From: Oscillospiraceae bacterium
GTDB taxonomy: Bacteria; Bacillota; Clostridia; Oscillospirales; CAG-272
DNA: 32,200 bases
NCBI GenBank assembly: GCA_015064695.1
Contig: SVRS01000027.1
Coordinates: 1 to 32,200, forward strand
Reading direction: 5' to 3'
Positions 14,121 through 22,659 of the stretch are shown here, one piece after another (within the stretch, counting starts at the first letter, position 1; each line of letters starts with the position of its first letter). A program made the translations under genes and the position numbers. The notes below the pieces were generated by a model. That model saw nothing but the letters and a program-made list of their open reading frames with translations. It was not told the origin of the DNA and did not search any database.

Positions 14121-14297
14121 GGGAACCTCTAAAAATTCATCGCATGGAGAATCGACGGAATCTTTTCCGTCATACTTCACAAAAATCCTTCGCGTAGACT
14201 CCACTACGCGCGCGGACTTTTGCTGCGTCTGACAAAAAATCTTCTCGCCGCCGAGCTCACTCGGCTCTCTCCGCACGCTGAATATTTAGAGGTCCCC
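14121..14297. mobile_element. MITE-like element in the polA 5' UTR
   Basis: A 177-bp element has terminal inverted repeats: left GGGAACCTCTAAAAATTC and, read inward from the right, GGGGACCTCTAAATATTC (19 of 22 terminal bases agree). It is flanked by the direct repeat TAAA (14117-14120 and 14298-14301), consistent with a 4-bp target duplication. It has no coding capacity. Inside are three perfect or near-perfect hairpins: GACGGAA/TTCCGTC, GCGTAG/CTACGC and GCCGAG/CTCGGC. An inverted, almost identical copy begins at 32089. It lies between the polA promoter and the polA ribosome binding site. Confidence 0.8.
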
Positions 14298-14316
14298 TAA
14301 AATCAAAGGAGTTTCT

Positions 14317-16929
14317 ATGAAAACCCTTCTCTGTATAGACGGTAACAGTATACTCAACCGTTCTTTTTACGGCATCCGCCTGCTGACCACCAAGGACGGT
14401 GTGCCCACCAACGCCCTGTATGGTCTCACCAACATCATCTCCCGCGAGCTGGAGCGGCTGAAGCCCGACTACGCCGCCATCGCGTATGACCTCAAGGCTC
14501 CTACCTTCCGCCATAAAATGTATGATGGCTACAAGGCCGGCCGCCACGCCATGCCCGACGAGCTGCGGGCTCAGATGCCCGTCTCCAGGGAGTTCGCCGA
14601 GATGCTGGGCCTCCACATCCTGGATATGGAGGGCTATGAGGCCGACGATATTCTTGGCACCCTGGCTGCCATGGCCGAGGCCGACCCCGAGGACTGCATG
14701 GCCTACCTCCTGACGGGAGACAAGGACTCCCTCCAGCTCATCTCTCCCAAGGTCCACGTCCTCCTGGCAGGGAACAACGAGACCGCCGACACCGACGAGA
14801 CCGCCTTCATGGCGAAATACGGCGTCCGTCCCGACCAGTTCGTGGACGTGAAAGCCCTCATGGGTGACTCGTCGGATAACATCCCCGGCGTTCCCGGCAT
14901 CGGCGAGAAGACCGCTCTCAAGCTGATTGCGGAATTCGGCTCCCTGGACGGCATATACGAGCAGTTGGAAACTGCCAAGCACACCCCCTCGGTGCGAAAA
15001 AAGCTCACCGAAGGGAAGGATAGCGCGTATTTGTCCCAAGCCCTGGCAAGAATCTTCTGTGAAGTCCCCCTGGGCTTGACCCTGGAGGACATCCGCACCC
15101 GCCCCATGAATCGGGCAAGGGCACGGGAGCTGTTCATCCGCTACGAGTTCTCGGGCTTCATCAAGCGGTTTGGCCTCAACGATGAACCCGCCTCCGCCGC
15201 CCCACGGATTTACCTCGAGGAGGCAAGCTCCCTGCCTCTGCAGGAGGCGCATCACGGCTCCGCAGAAGCCGCCTCCTGCGGTGAAGCCACACATCATTCC
15301 ATCCTCCCCGCTGACCTGGCAGATCTTCCCCGTGGCCGCTACGCCCTCACCTACGAGGACGGCACCCTCATGCTCTGTCGGGAAGGGAAGCTGCTCGTCT
15401 GCTCCCTCGGTCAGCCTGTGGAGGCGGAAAAAGCCGACGCCGTCAAGGATTTTCTGGATCATCCCGAAACCAGTTTCATCACCTACGACGCCAAAAACCT
15501 CTACCACCGCCTGAATGCCGACGGAATTCCCTTTGAGGACTGCGACTTTGATGTGATGTTGGCCGCCTACGCACTCAATTCGGGTCTGGGCAGCTTTGAC
15601 CTTGACCGCATTTCGGTTACCTACCTGGGTAATACGCCTCCTGCCGAGGCTATCTGTTGCTATGAGTCTCTTTGCGACACCCTCACCGAGCAGTTGAGCA
15701 AGACCGGGCAGTGGAGTGTTTTCCGGGATGTGGAAATGCCCCTCGCCGCGGTGCTTTACGACATGGAGCGCATCGGCTTCAAGGTGGATCGGGAATCCAT
15801 CTACCAATACGGTCTGGTGCTGGATACCTACGCCGCCGATCTGGAGACCCGGATCTTCACGTATTCGGGTAAGCCCTTCAACATCAATTCCCCCAAGCAG
15901 CTGGGCGAGATCCTCTTTGAGACCCTCATGCTCCCTGCCGATAAAAAGACCAAAACAGGCTACTCCACCTCCGCCGAGGTGCTGGAGAAGCTCCGTAAAT
16001 ACCACCCCATCGTGGACGATATCCTGGAATACCGCCAGGTCACAAAGCTGAAATCTACCTACGTAGAGGGGCTTCTGAAGGTGGCCGACGAGGCGGGCCT
16101 GGTGCATACCACCTTCAAGCAGACGGGCACCGCCACAGGGCGGCTGTCCTCCGCCGAGCCCAACCTGCAAAATATCCCCATCCGCACCGAGCTTGGAAGG
16201 GAGTTGCGTAAATTCTTCATTCCCACCGGCTCTGACCGTGTTCTCATCGACGCTGACTATTCTCAGATCGAGCTTCGCCTGCTGGCGGATATTGCAGGCG
16301 ACTCCGCCATGCGTGAGGCCTTCGTGTCCGGCTTTGATATCCATACCGATACCGCCTCCCGTATTTTCGGTGTGGGTAAGGATCGTGTAACGGTGGAGCA
16401 GAGGAAGCAAGCGAAAGCGGTCAACTTCGGGATCATGTATGGTATGGGTGAGCATTCTCTGTCTGAGGATCTGCATATCACCCGTAAGGAAGCCAAGGAG
16501 TATATCGATAACTACCTGAACAGCTACCCCGATGTCAACCGCTACCTGGACGAGATCGTTAAATCTGCCTACGAGCAGGGCTTTGTCACCACCAAGCTGG
16601 GGCGCCGTCGCTTCATACCCGAGCTTTCTGAGTCCAACAAAATGCGCAAGAAATTCGGTGAGCGGGTAGCCATGAACTCCCCTATTCAGGGAACGGCTGC
16701 CGATATCATCAAGCTGGCCATGATCCGCGTTCGCAATCGTCTGAAGGAGAGCGGCCTGGATGCCAAAATGATCCTGCAGGTTCACGATGAGCTGATCCTG
16801 GAGGCCTCCCGATCCGATGCCGAGGCTGCTATGTTGCTCCTTCGCGAGGAAATGGAGAACGCGGTGAAGCTGTCGGTTCCCCTGGACGTGGAGGCCCATA
16901 TCGGCGAGAGCTGGTTTGAGGCGCATTGA
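14317..16929 (+). CDS. polA: DNA polymerase I
   Basis: The protein has 870 residues, a normal length for Firmicutes; ATG 14317 follows AAAGGAG. Residues 1-~290 are the 5'-3' exonuclease/flap domain (MKTLLCIDGNSILNRSFYGI, TGDKDSLQLI, MGDSSDNIPGVPGIGEKTA). Residues ~300-460 occupy the place of the 3'-5' exonuclease but lack the DxE of Exo I (GRYALTYEDGT instead), so proofreading is probably lost, as in Bacillus. Residues ~470-870 are the polymerase with motif A DADYSQIELRLLADIAGD, motif B RKQAKAVNFGIMYGM and motif C QVHDELILEA. It fills gaps in repair and removes Okazaki primers. The leader contains a MITE. Confidence 0.97.
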   Translation: MKTLLCIDGNSILNRSFYGIRLLTTKDGVPTNALYGLTNIISRELERLKPDYAAIAYDLKAPTFRHKMYDGYKAGRHAMPDELRAQMPVSREFAEMLGLHILDMEGYEADDILGTLAAMAEADPEDCMAYLLTGDKDSLQLISPKVHVLLAGNNETADTDETAFMAKYGVRPDQFVDVKALMGDSSDNIPGVPGIGEKTALKLIAEFGSLDGIYEQLETAKHTPSVRKKLTEGKDSAYLSQALARIFCEVPLGLTLEDIRTRPMNRARARELFIRYEFSGFIKRFGLNDEPASAAPRIYLEEASSLPLQEAHHGSAEAASCGEATHHSILPADLADLPRGRYALTYEDGTLMLCREGKLLVCSLGQPVEAEKADAVKDFLDHPETSFITYDAKNLYHRLNADGIPFEDCDFDVMLAAYALNSGLGSFDLDRISVTYLGNTPPAEAICCYESLCDTLTEQLSKTGQWSVFRDVEMPLAAVLYDMERIGFKVDRESIYQYGLVLDTYAADLETRIFTYSGKPFNINSPKQLGEILFETLMLPADKKTKTGYSTSAEVLEKLRKYHPIVDDILEYRQVTKLKSTYVEGLLKVADEAGLVHTTFKQTGTATGRLSSAEPNLQNIPIRTELGRELRKFFIPTGSDRVLIDADYSQIELRLLADIAGDSAMREAFVSGFDIHTDTASRIFGVGKDRVTVEQRKQAKAVNFGIMYGMGEHSLSEDLHITRKEAKEYIDNYLNSYPDVNRYLDEIVKSAYEQGFVTTKLGRRRFIPELSESNKMRKKFGERVAMNSPIQGTAADIIKLAMIRVRNRLKESGLDAKMILQVHDELILEASRSDAEAAMLLLREEMENAVKLSVPLDVEAHIGESWFEAH

Positions 16930-16961
16930 GCAGAGAGAACGGGAGAGTGTGCCTCCGGCGG

Positions 16962-17105
16962 CTTAAACCCTTCTTTAAAGAAGGGTTTAAGAATCTCAAG
17001 AACCTTCAAAAAATATGATTCGATCATATTCGTTCAAAAGTTTTTGGGATTCTTAAGGACTTTTTTCAAAAAGTCCTTAAGCAGGGTGCAGGGACAGCGT
17101 CCCTG
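16962..17105. repeat. Cluster of nested palindromes between polA and malQ
   Basis: A perfect 30-bp palindrome (16962-16991, CTTAAACCC... core TTTAAA) is followed by a large imperfect inverted repeat (about 16988-17056; outer arms AAGAATCTC / GGGATTCTT) with AATATGAT-TCG-ATCATATT (17012-17030) at its centre. Then come CTTAAGGACTTTTT/AAAAAGTCCTTAAG (17052-17081) and CAGGGAC/GTCCCTG (17089-17105). No coding content and no clean terminator tail. It resembles dispersed extragenic palindromic repeats of gut Clostridia; a polA message would fold heavily here. Confidence 0.8.
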
Positions 17106-17162
17106 TACGCTCTCTCCCACCAATAGAAACATTGAAATAATATAGAAAGAAGGAAAACCCTC

Positions 17163-18680
17163 ATGAAAACCCCGACCCGCGCATCCGGCGTGCTGATGCA
17201 CGTCACCTCCCTCTGGGGGAGCGATTCTGTGGGCTGCTTCGGTAAGGAAGCCCGCGATTTTATTGATTTTTTGGCCGCTTCCGGCTTTACCTGGTGGCAG
17301 GTTCTGCCCTTCTGCATGGCGGACGAGTGCAACTCCCCCTATAAATCCTTTTCTGCCTTCGGCGGGAACCCCTACCTGGTGGATCTCCGTATCCTGGCCT
17401 CCGATGGGTATCTGACTGCCGAGGAGCTGGCCACTATGAAGCAGGATACCCCCTACGTCTGCGAATTCGGTAAGCTGGCTCTCACCCGCTTGAATATCCT
17501 CCGCCTGGCCGCTACCCGTGCTACCGACGAGGACCGCGTCGAAATCGCCAAATTTGCCGAAGAAAACCCCTATCTGGAGCAGTTCTGCGAATTCATGGCC
17601 CGTCGCGCCGCCAATGGAGATACCCCTTGGTACGAGTGGACCTCCGACGAGATCGACGAGACCGAGCATTTTGCCTGGCAGTTCATCCAGTACCATTTCA
17701 TGAAGCAGTGGGCCGCCGTTCGCGCCTACGCGAATGAGAAGGGAATCCGTATCATGGGCGACATTCCCATCTACGTGGCCTACGACTCCTGCGACGTCTG
17801 GGCCAATCGCGCTCAGTTCCAGCTGGACGAGGACGGTAAGCCCACCGCCGTAGCGGGATGTCCCCCTGACTACTTCTCCGAGGATGGCCAATTCTGGGGC
17901 AATCCTCTCTACGATTGGGATCGTATGAAGGAAGACGGCTTTGCCTGGTGGTCGGCTCGCATGAACCATATGCTGACCCTGTTCGACGGCGTACGCATTG
18001 ATCATTTCCGCGGCTTGGAGGCCTACTGGAGCATTCCCGCAGATGCAAAGACCGCCAAGGAGGGCCACTGGGAGCCCGGCCCCCGAGAGGCCTTCGTGGA
18101 CCAGCTCCGCCGCGTGGTGGACGAGTGCGAGGCCAAGCTGGGCTACAGACCCCTCATCGTGGCCGAGGACCTGGGCGAATCCACCCCCGAGCTGGCGGCC
18201 TTCGTGAAGAACAGCGGCTTCCCCGGTATGCGGGTCATGCAGTTCGCCTTTGACGGAGATGCGGGGAATATCCACCTGCCCCATAATTACGTGGCCAACA
18301 CCGTGGCCTACACGGGTACCCACGACAACAACACCCTCCTGGGCTACGTCTGGGAATGCGACGAGGCTACCCGTCGGGATATGCTGGACTACTGCGGCTT
18401 CACCGACCGCAACTGGGACCGCCCCGAGACCTACGATGCCATCATCCGCACTCTCATGCGCTCGGTAGCCGACCTGGCTATCCTGCCCATTCAGGACATC
18501 CTGGGCTTCGGTGCCGACTGCCGCATGAATACCCCCGGCGAGGCCGAGGGCAACTGGTCCTTCCGCGTCACGGGAAGCCAGATCGCGGAGATCGATCGCT
18601 ATCGCCTCTCACGCATGAATTGGTTGTACGGGAGACGGCCGGAGATGGCGAAGACGGACGCTGAAGCCGAGAAAGCATAA
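17163..18680 (+). CDS. malQ: 4-alpha-glucanotransferase (amylomaltase, GH77)
   Basis: The protein has 505 residues, typical for GH77; ATG 17163 follows AGAAGGA. It transfers alpha-1,4-glucan segments between maltooligosaccharides in glycogen or maltodextrin metabolism in the cytoplasm. Family signatures are SGVLMHVTSLWG, WWQVLPF, SPYKSFSAFGGNPYLVDL, GDIPIYVAYDSCDVWAN, the nucleophile Asp in GVRIDHFRGLEAYW (about residue 280), the acid/base Glu in VAEDLGESTPEL (about 336) and the third Asp in YTGTHDNNT (about 388). All are intact. No sigma-A promoter is visible between the palindrome cluster and the gene, so it may be read through from polA. No glycogen genes are adjacent. Confidence 0.96.
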   Translation: MKTPTRASGVLMHVTSLWGSDSVGCFGKEARDFIDFLAASGFTWWQVLPFCMADECNSPYKSFSAFGGNPYLVDLRILASDGYLTAEELATMKQDTPYVCEFGKLALTRLNILRLAATRATDEDRVEIAKFAEENPYLEQFCEFMARRAANGDTPWYEWTSDEIDETEHFAWQFIQYHFMKQWAAVRAYANEKGIRIMGDIPIYVAYDSCDVWANRAQFQLDEDGKPTAVAGCPPDYFSEDGQFWGNPLYDWDRMKEDGFAWWSARMNHMLTLFDGVRIDHFRGLEAYWSIPADAKTAKEGHWEPGPREAFVDQLRRVVDECEAKLGYRPLIVAEDLGESTPELAAFVKNSGFPGMRVMQFAFDGDAGNIHLPHNYVANTVAYTGTHDNNTLLGYVWECDEATRRDMLDYCGFTDRNWDRPETYDAIIRTLMRSVADLAILPIQDILGFGADCRMNTPGEAEGNWSFRVTGSQIAEIDRYRLSRMNWLYGRRPEMAKTDAEAEKA

Positions 18681-18730
18681 CCAAAACCTCCCGAAAAGTC
18701 CCGCCGGATACCCGATAAAGAGGAGAGAAA

Positions 18731-19345
18731 ATGTTTGGATTTTTTCGATTGAACAAAAGGAAAAACACCCAAAATCACGTGGACGAAGGGCTTGAAAACG
18801 AGATCAAGCAGTTCTTCTTTGAGCACCACGGCGATGGAATGTCTATGGATCGGGCTGACCCGGAAAAATATGATCGGTACTGCACAATAGGTGAAGGCAG
18901 GGTCGAGGCCTGGCGGCAGGAGCTGATCGCCTCGGACCTTGAACTGCTTTCAAGCAGACGCGATCTGCCGAACGCCTGGATCACCGTCGGGAATCTGCTC
19001 CGATTGATCTCCCGATCCCATACCATGCGGGAGCCAAACGCCGAAGGCCTGCTGAATCAGCTGGTGGCTCTCGCGCCTCTGCTGGATAAACGGCAACGAA
19101 TTTTGATCCTCGAGCATTTTGCAGGACGGACGTCCCATCAGATGGACGGCGGGATCTACATGATCAGCGCTACAACCGACCTGGCTGAATTACTGATCCG
19201 AGTAGTGGATCTTCTTTCCGACCTTCAAATCGACGCCTCGGACAACACGGACGAACCGGGTTGGCAGGATATGGAACAGCGATATGCGGAGGTTCGGCTG
19301 GCTATTCGGCAGGCGTATGGAAAATTTGGCGTGACTATCCAATAA
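18731..19345 (+). CDS. Hypothetical cytoplasmic protein
   Basis: The protein has 204 residues; ATG 18731 follows AGAGGAG and lies 50 nt after malQ, in the same direction. It has no signal peptide or membrane segment and is mostly helical by composition. Leu-rich helical stretches (AWITVGNLLRLISRSHTM, LLNQLVALAPLLDKRQRILI) and an N-terminal basic patch (LNKRKN) are visible. I recognise no family or catalytic motif; the segment WRQELIASDLELLSSRR suggests a helical-repeat or immunity-type scaffold but this is only impression. It is probably co-transcribed with malQ. Confidence 0.7.
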   Translation: MFGFFRLNKRKNTQNHVDEGLENEIKQFFFEHHGDGMSMDRADPEKYDRYCTIGEGRVEAWRQELIASDLELLSSRRDLPNAWITVGNLLRLISRSHTMREPNAEGLLNQLVALAPLLDKRQRILILEHFAGRTSHQMDGGIYMISATTDLAELLIRVVDLLSDLQIDASDNTDEPGWQDMEQRYAEVRLAIRQAYGKFGVTIQ

Positions 19346-19350
19346 TCAAA

Positions 19351-19386
19351 CCCCGACAGACCTAAAATTCTGCCGGGGAATTTTGA
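19351..19386 (+). terminator. Likely terminator of the malQ-hypothetical unit
   Basis: CCCCGACAGA (19351-19360) pairs with TCTGCCGGGG (19369-19378) with one mismatch, followed by AATTTTGAT. Confidence 0.65.
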
Positions 19387-19388
19387 TA

Positions 19389-19442
19389 CCGATGCAAGCT
19401 CGGAGGCCGATGCAAACTCGGAGGCCGATGCAAGCTCGGCTG
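19389..19442 (+). repeat. Three tandem 18-bp repeats
   Basis: The unit CCGATGCAAGCTCGGAGG occurs three times head to tail (19389, 19407, 19425), with one internal change in the second copy and a variant end in the third. Each unit has self-complementary ends (CCGA/TCGG). The rest of 19443-19620 holds no gene or structure that I can support. Confidence 0.85.
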
Positions 19443-19625
19443 GATGCGTGACGGACAGGGCGGATTTCTGTTCCAAGCATCCATAAGAAATTCGTACGAG
19501 ATACGCCGAAACAGGGAAGTACGCCGCCCCGAGCGAAAAACGTAAGGCACCCCTCGATGGAGCTCTTGCCGCGGGCGAACAGGAGAATGACTTTGTAAAC
19601 AAATTGTAAAAAAGAAAAATATCTC

Positions 19626-19654
19626 TTGCATATTCGACTTGAGTATGATATAAT
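19626..19654 (+). promoter_or_regulatory. Promoter of rpsB-tsf
   Basis: TTGCAT (19626-19631), 17-nt spacer, TATAAT (19649-19654), TGA extended -10. It creates a leader of about 125 nt before rpsB; rpsB leaders are often autoregulatory, but no specific fold was recognised here. Confidence 0.85.
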
Positions 19655-19787
19655 AACTGGGTGTGCGAAAAGCACAACATCAAATACACACACAGACGCA
19701 ATCGGCGGCTCGGTGTCGGCGGGAAGGCTTCCTCCGATCAGTCCGCAAGTGCCTCTGTGGTGGAAAAAACCGAAGGAGGACATAGAA

Positions 19788-20516
19788 ATGTCTATCATCA
19801 CCATTAAGCAGCTGCTGGAGGCCGGCGTTCATTTCGGTCACCACACCCGCCGCTGGAACCCCAAGATGCAGGAGTACATCTTCACCGAGAGAAACGGCAT
19901 CTACATCATCGACCTGCAGAAGACCGTTAAGAAGTTCGAGGAGGCCTACAACTTCGTTCGTGACCTCTCTGCTCAGGGCGGCAACATCCTGTTCGTCGGT
20001 ACCAAGAAGCAGGCAGCCGAGGCCATCAAGGAAGAGGCCGAGCGCTGCGGTATGTACTACGTAAACGTTCGTTGGCCCGGCGGTATGCTGACCAACTTCA
20101 AGACCATCAAGCGCTCCATCAACCGCCTGAACGGTCTGAACAAGATGCAGGAGGACGGCACCTTCGATCTGCTCCCCAAGAAGGAGGTTGCAGGTCTGCA
20201 GAAGGAGATCTTCGATATGGAGAAGTCCTACGGCGGTATCAAGACCATGGAGAGACTGCCCGATGCTATCTTCATCGTTGACCCCCACAAGGAGCACATC
20301 GCTGTTCTCGAGGCCAAGAAGCTGGGTATTCCCGTAATCGCTATCGTGGACACCAACTGCGATCCCGACGATGCCGACTACGTCATCCCCGGTAACGACG
20401 ACGCGATCCGCGCCATCAAGCTCATCTCCTCCGTTATGGCTGACGCCGTTATCGAGGGCCGTCAGGGTGAGCAGACCGGCGAGGCTGCAGCTGTCGAGGC
20501 TACCGATGCTGAGTAA
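19788..20516 (+). CDS. rpsB: 30S ribosomal protein S2
   Basis: The protein has 242 residues; ATG 19788 follows AAGGAGG. The frame is open further upstream, but those residues are non-conserved and lie in the leader. Conserved S2 segments are [76 protein letters not shown] and [15 protein letters not shown]. The C-terminus ([16 protein letters not shown]) is a short acidic tail common in Firmicutes S2. It is followed by tsf in the standard rpsB-tsf operon. Confidence 0.98.
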   Translation: MSIITIKQLLEAGVHFGHHTRRWNPKMQEYIFTERNGIYIIDLQKTVKKFEEAYNFVRDLSAQGGNILFVGTKKQAAEAIKEEAERCGMYYVNVRWPGGMLTNFKTIKRSINRLNGLNKMQEDGTFDLLPKKEVAGLQKEIFDMEKSYGGIKTMERLPDAIFIVDPHKEHIAVLEAKKLGIPVIAIVDTNCDPDDADYVIPGNDDAIRAIKLISSVMADAVIEGRQGEQTGEAAAVEATDAE

Positions 20517-20560
20517 TTCCCGCTGAAAACCCCTATTCTATAAAAAAGAGGTAAACTATC

Positions 20561-21490
20561 ATGGCAAACATTTCTGCAAAGGACGTTGCCGAGCTGCGTA
20601 AGCAGACCGGTATCGGTATGATGGAGTGCAAGAAGGCACTCGTTGAGGCTGAGGGCGACTTTGAGGCCGCTATCAAGATCCTCCGTGAGAAGGGTGAGCT
20701 GAAGGCTCAGTCCAAAATCGAGAACCGTATCGCCGCTGATGGTATTGTTTCCATCATGAAGGAGGGCGACCTGACCGCTATGATCGAGGTTAACTCCGAG
20801 ACCGACTTCGTTGCTAAGAACGAGTCCTTCCAGGAGTTCGTTAAGAACCTGCTGAAGACCATCCTGGCTACCAAGCCCGAGAACCTGGAGGCTCTCATGG
20901 CTTCTCAGTACGTCGAGGGCGGCATGACCGTTGAGGATAAGGTCAAGGAGGAGATCTTCAAGATCGGTGAGAAGCTGAGCGTTCGCCGCTTCGCTCTGGT
21001 GGAGGGTCTGACCGCTACCTACATTCACGGCGCAGGCTCCATCGGTGTTATCGTTAAGTTCGACACCGACTGCGGCGACAAGGAGGGCTTCGCTGAGTTC
21101 GCAAAGAACATCGCTCTGCAGATCGGCGCATACCCCACTCCTTACCTGACCCGCAACGACGTTCCCGCTTCTGTGATCGAGTCCGAGAAGGCTATCATCA
21201 AGACTCAGCTGGCTAACGATCCCAAGATGGCCAACAAGCCCGAGAAGGTTCTGGACGGCATCGTTATGGGTAAGCTGGGCAAGTTCTACGAGGCTAACTG
21301 CCTGGTGGACATGGCTTACGTCAAGGAGGACGATATGACCGTTGCTCAGTATGTTGCCAAGACCGCCAAGGAGCTGGGTGGCAAGATTGAGATCGCTTCC
21401 TTCTGCCGCTTTGAGAAGGGCGAGGGTATCCAGAAGAGAGAGGATGACTTCGCTGCTGAGATCGAGAAGCTGACCTCCGGCAACAAGTAA
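20561..21490 (+). CDS. tsf: Translation elongation factor Ts
   Basis: The protein has 309 residues; ATG 20561 follows AGAGGTAAA. It is the GDP/GTP exchange factor for EF-Tu. Visible are the N-terminal UBA-like domain with AELRKQTGIGMMECKKAL, the signature region GLTAT / VNSETDFVAKNESF (residues ~75-90), the core dimer-like repeats, and the FCRFEKGEGIQKREDDFA C-terminal module. It lies 44 nt after rpsB, with a strong terminator after it. Confidence 0.98.
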   Translation: MANISAKDVAELRKQTGIGMMECKKALVEAEGDFEAAIKILREKGELKAQSKIENRIAADGIVSIMKEGDLTAMIEVNSETDFVAKNESFQEFVKNLLKTILATKPENLEALMASQYVEGGMTVEDKVKEEIFKIGEKLSVRRFALVEGLTATYIHGAGSIGVIVKFDTDCGDKEGFAEFAKNIALQIGAYPTPYLTRNDVPASVIESEKAIIKTQLANDPKMANKPEKVLDGIVMGKLGKFYEANCLVDMAYVKEDDMTVAQYVAKTAKELGGKIEIASFCRFEKGEGIQKREDDFAAEIEKLTSGNK

Positions 21491-21510
21491 TTCCTGCCCC
21501 CCATACAGAA

Positions 21511-21540
21511 AACGCTCTGCCTGTGCAGAGCGTTTTTTTT
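21511..21540 (+). terminator. Terminator of rpsB-tsf
   Basis: AACGCTCTGC-CTGT-GCAGAGCGTT with a run of T directly after (21533-21540). Confidence 0.95.
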
Positions 21541-21569
21541 GAAAAAATAAAAAAATTCACCTCACCCCC

Positions 21570-21598
21570 TTGAAATCTTTACGGTTTTGCGGTATACT
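21570..21598 (+). promoter_or_regulatory. Promoter of the membrane protein gene
   Basis: TTGAAA (21570-21575), 17-nt spacer, TATACT (21593-21598). One of the two promoters here without a TGn extension. Confidence 0.75.
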
Positions 21599-21636
21599 AT
21601 ATAGGATATCTATATTTTACGAAAGGCCTTTCTGTT

Positions 21637-22449
21637 ATGGAGCAAAATATCCCCAACACACAACCGATCGTCCGTCGTATGTGCTTGCTGACGGTGCTGG
21701 TTTCTTCCGCTTGCTTTGCACTTATGGCATTCATCTTCTCCCCCATCTATATCCGCTTTGCGTCCGATGTGGTTTACGCGGATTCTTGGTGGGTCTACAT
21801 TCTTTACTACCTCGTTGAGGAGGATCTCCTGGCCCACACGGTTTATGCCGTATGCTATCCTGCCGCTATCTACGCGGTCTGGAAGGCAGGCTTGAAGGGC
21901 GCGATCCGCGTTCCCCTGTCCTTCGCGCTGATTACGTTGGCTCGGTTTGTGGCGGATTTCTTTATGACCGCCGTTGCCGATAGCGCTCTGCCCAATCTTA
22001 CGGATTTCCTGTCCTTTGACCTGCCCTACATCACAACCCTGTATCTGCTTGAAATGCTCCAATACGCCCTGGTCATTGCCATTACTTGGGAGGTCAAGCG
22101 ACGTTACCTCCGCAAGCGGGCGGCTGCTGCGGCAGAGTCTCTGCTGGAGAGTGGCTGCGAGGATTCGGAAATGCCCCTGTTTCCCTTCGTGCGCCTGGTT
22201 TCGGCCAAGAATCCCCTGCAGCTGTCCGCGCTTTTGATGGCCCTCGTCGTGTTTCTTCTGCGCTTCGGAAGCCATCAGATCTACCAGCTCACCCTCTACA
22301 CCCATACCGGTTATACCGACGGTCTGCTCGTAATGGTGCTGGATCTTTTCGCGGATATTTTCGTCGGCGTAATCTTCTATTTCGTCGCGCTCCTTCTTTT
22401 GAGCCGTTTCCATCGGAAGGAAATGGGCATGGCCGGAAGAGGAGAATGA
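21637..22449 (+). CDS. Hypothetical multi-pass membrane protein
   Basis: The protein has 270 residues; ATG 21637 has a weak GAAAGG site upstream. Hydrophobic segments are visible around residues 15-40 (LLTVLVSSACFALMAFIF), 50-75, 82-105, 125-150, 195-215 and 230-260, giving about six membrane helices. A cytoplasmic basic/acidic loop (KRRYLRKRAAAAAESLLES, then EDSEMP) lies between helices 4 and 5. No transporter or enzyme signature is recognised. It is a single-gene unit with its own promoter and terminator. Confidence 0.75.
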   Translation: MEQNIPNTQPIVRRMCLLTVLVSSACFALMAFIFSPIYIRFASDVVYADSWWVYILYYLVEEDLLAHTVYAVCYPAAIYAVWKAGLKGAIRVPLSFALITLARFVADFFMTAVADSALPNLTDFLSFDLPYITTLYLLEMLQYALVIAITWEVKRRYLRKRAAAAAESLLESGCEDSEMPLFPFVRLVSAKNPLQLSALLMALVVFLLRFGSHQIYQLTLYTHTGYTDGLLVMVLDLFADIFVGVIFYFVALLLLSRFHRKEMGMAGRGE

Positions 22450-22516
22450 CCGTATCGGTACGCCGTATACGTAGTGTCATACGAGAAACGCATGTTCTCA
22501 TCGGTAAAACAAAATC

Positions 22517-22557
22517 TGCCGCAGACCGGGTAAACGGTTTGCGGCAAGTTTGATTTT
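22517..22557 (+). terminator. Terminator of the membrane protein gene
   Basis: TGCCGCAGACCG pairs with CGGTTTGCGGCA (one G-U) around a 6-nt loop, then AGTTTGATTTT. Confidence 0.75.
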
Positions 22558-22583
22558 ATGCGGCCTTTATTTTTCTGGAAATG

Positions 22584-22612
22584 TTGACAAATCAACGAAA
22601 TTGTGGTATAAT
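22584..22612 (+). promoter_or_regulatory. Promoter of the DegV gene
   Basis: TTGACA (22584-22589), 17-nt spacer, TATAAT (22607-22612), TGG extended -10. Confidence 0.9.
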
Positions 22613-22659
22613 AATACTTGACTTGAGAACAAGTTAATATTATATCGAGGTTAATTACC

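Noticed and set aside
14257..16926. 889-codon open frame on the minus strand opposite polA
   Set aside because: It is the antisense shadow of polA, produced by GC-biased codon use, with no ribosome binding site and no domain-like sequence. polA motifs are complete on the plus strand.
19389..19442. CRISPR array
   Set aside because: The three units are directly abutting with no spacers, and no cas genes are present.
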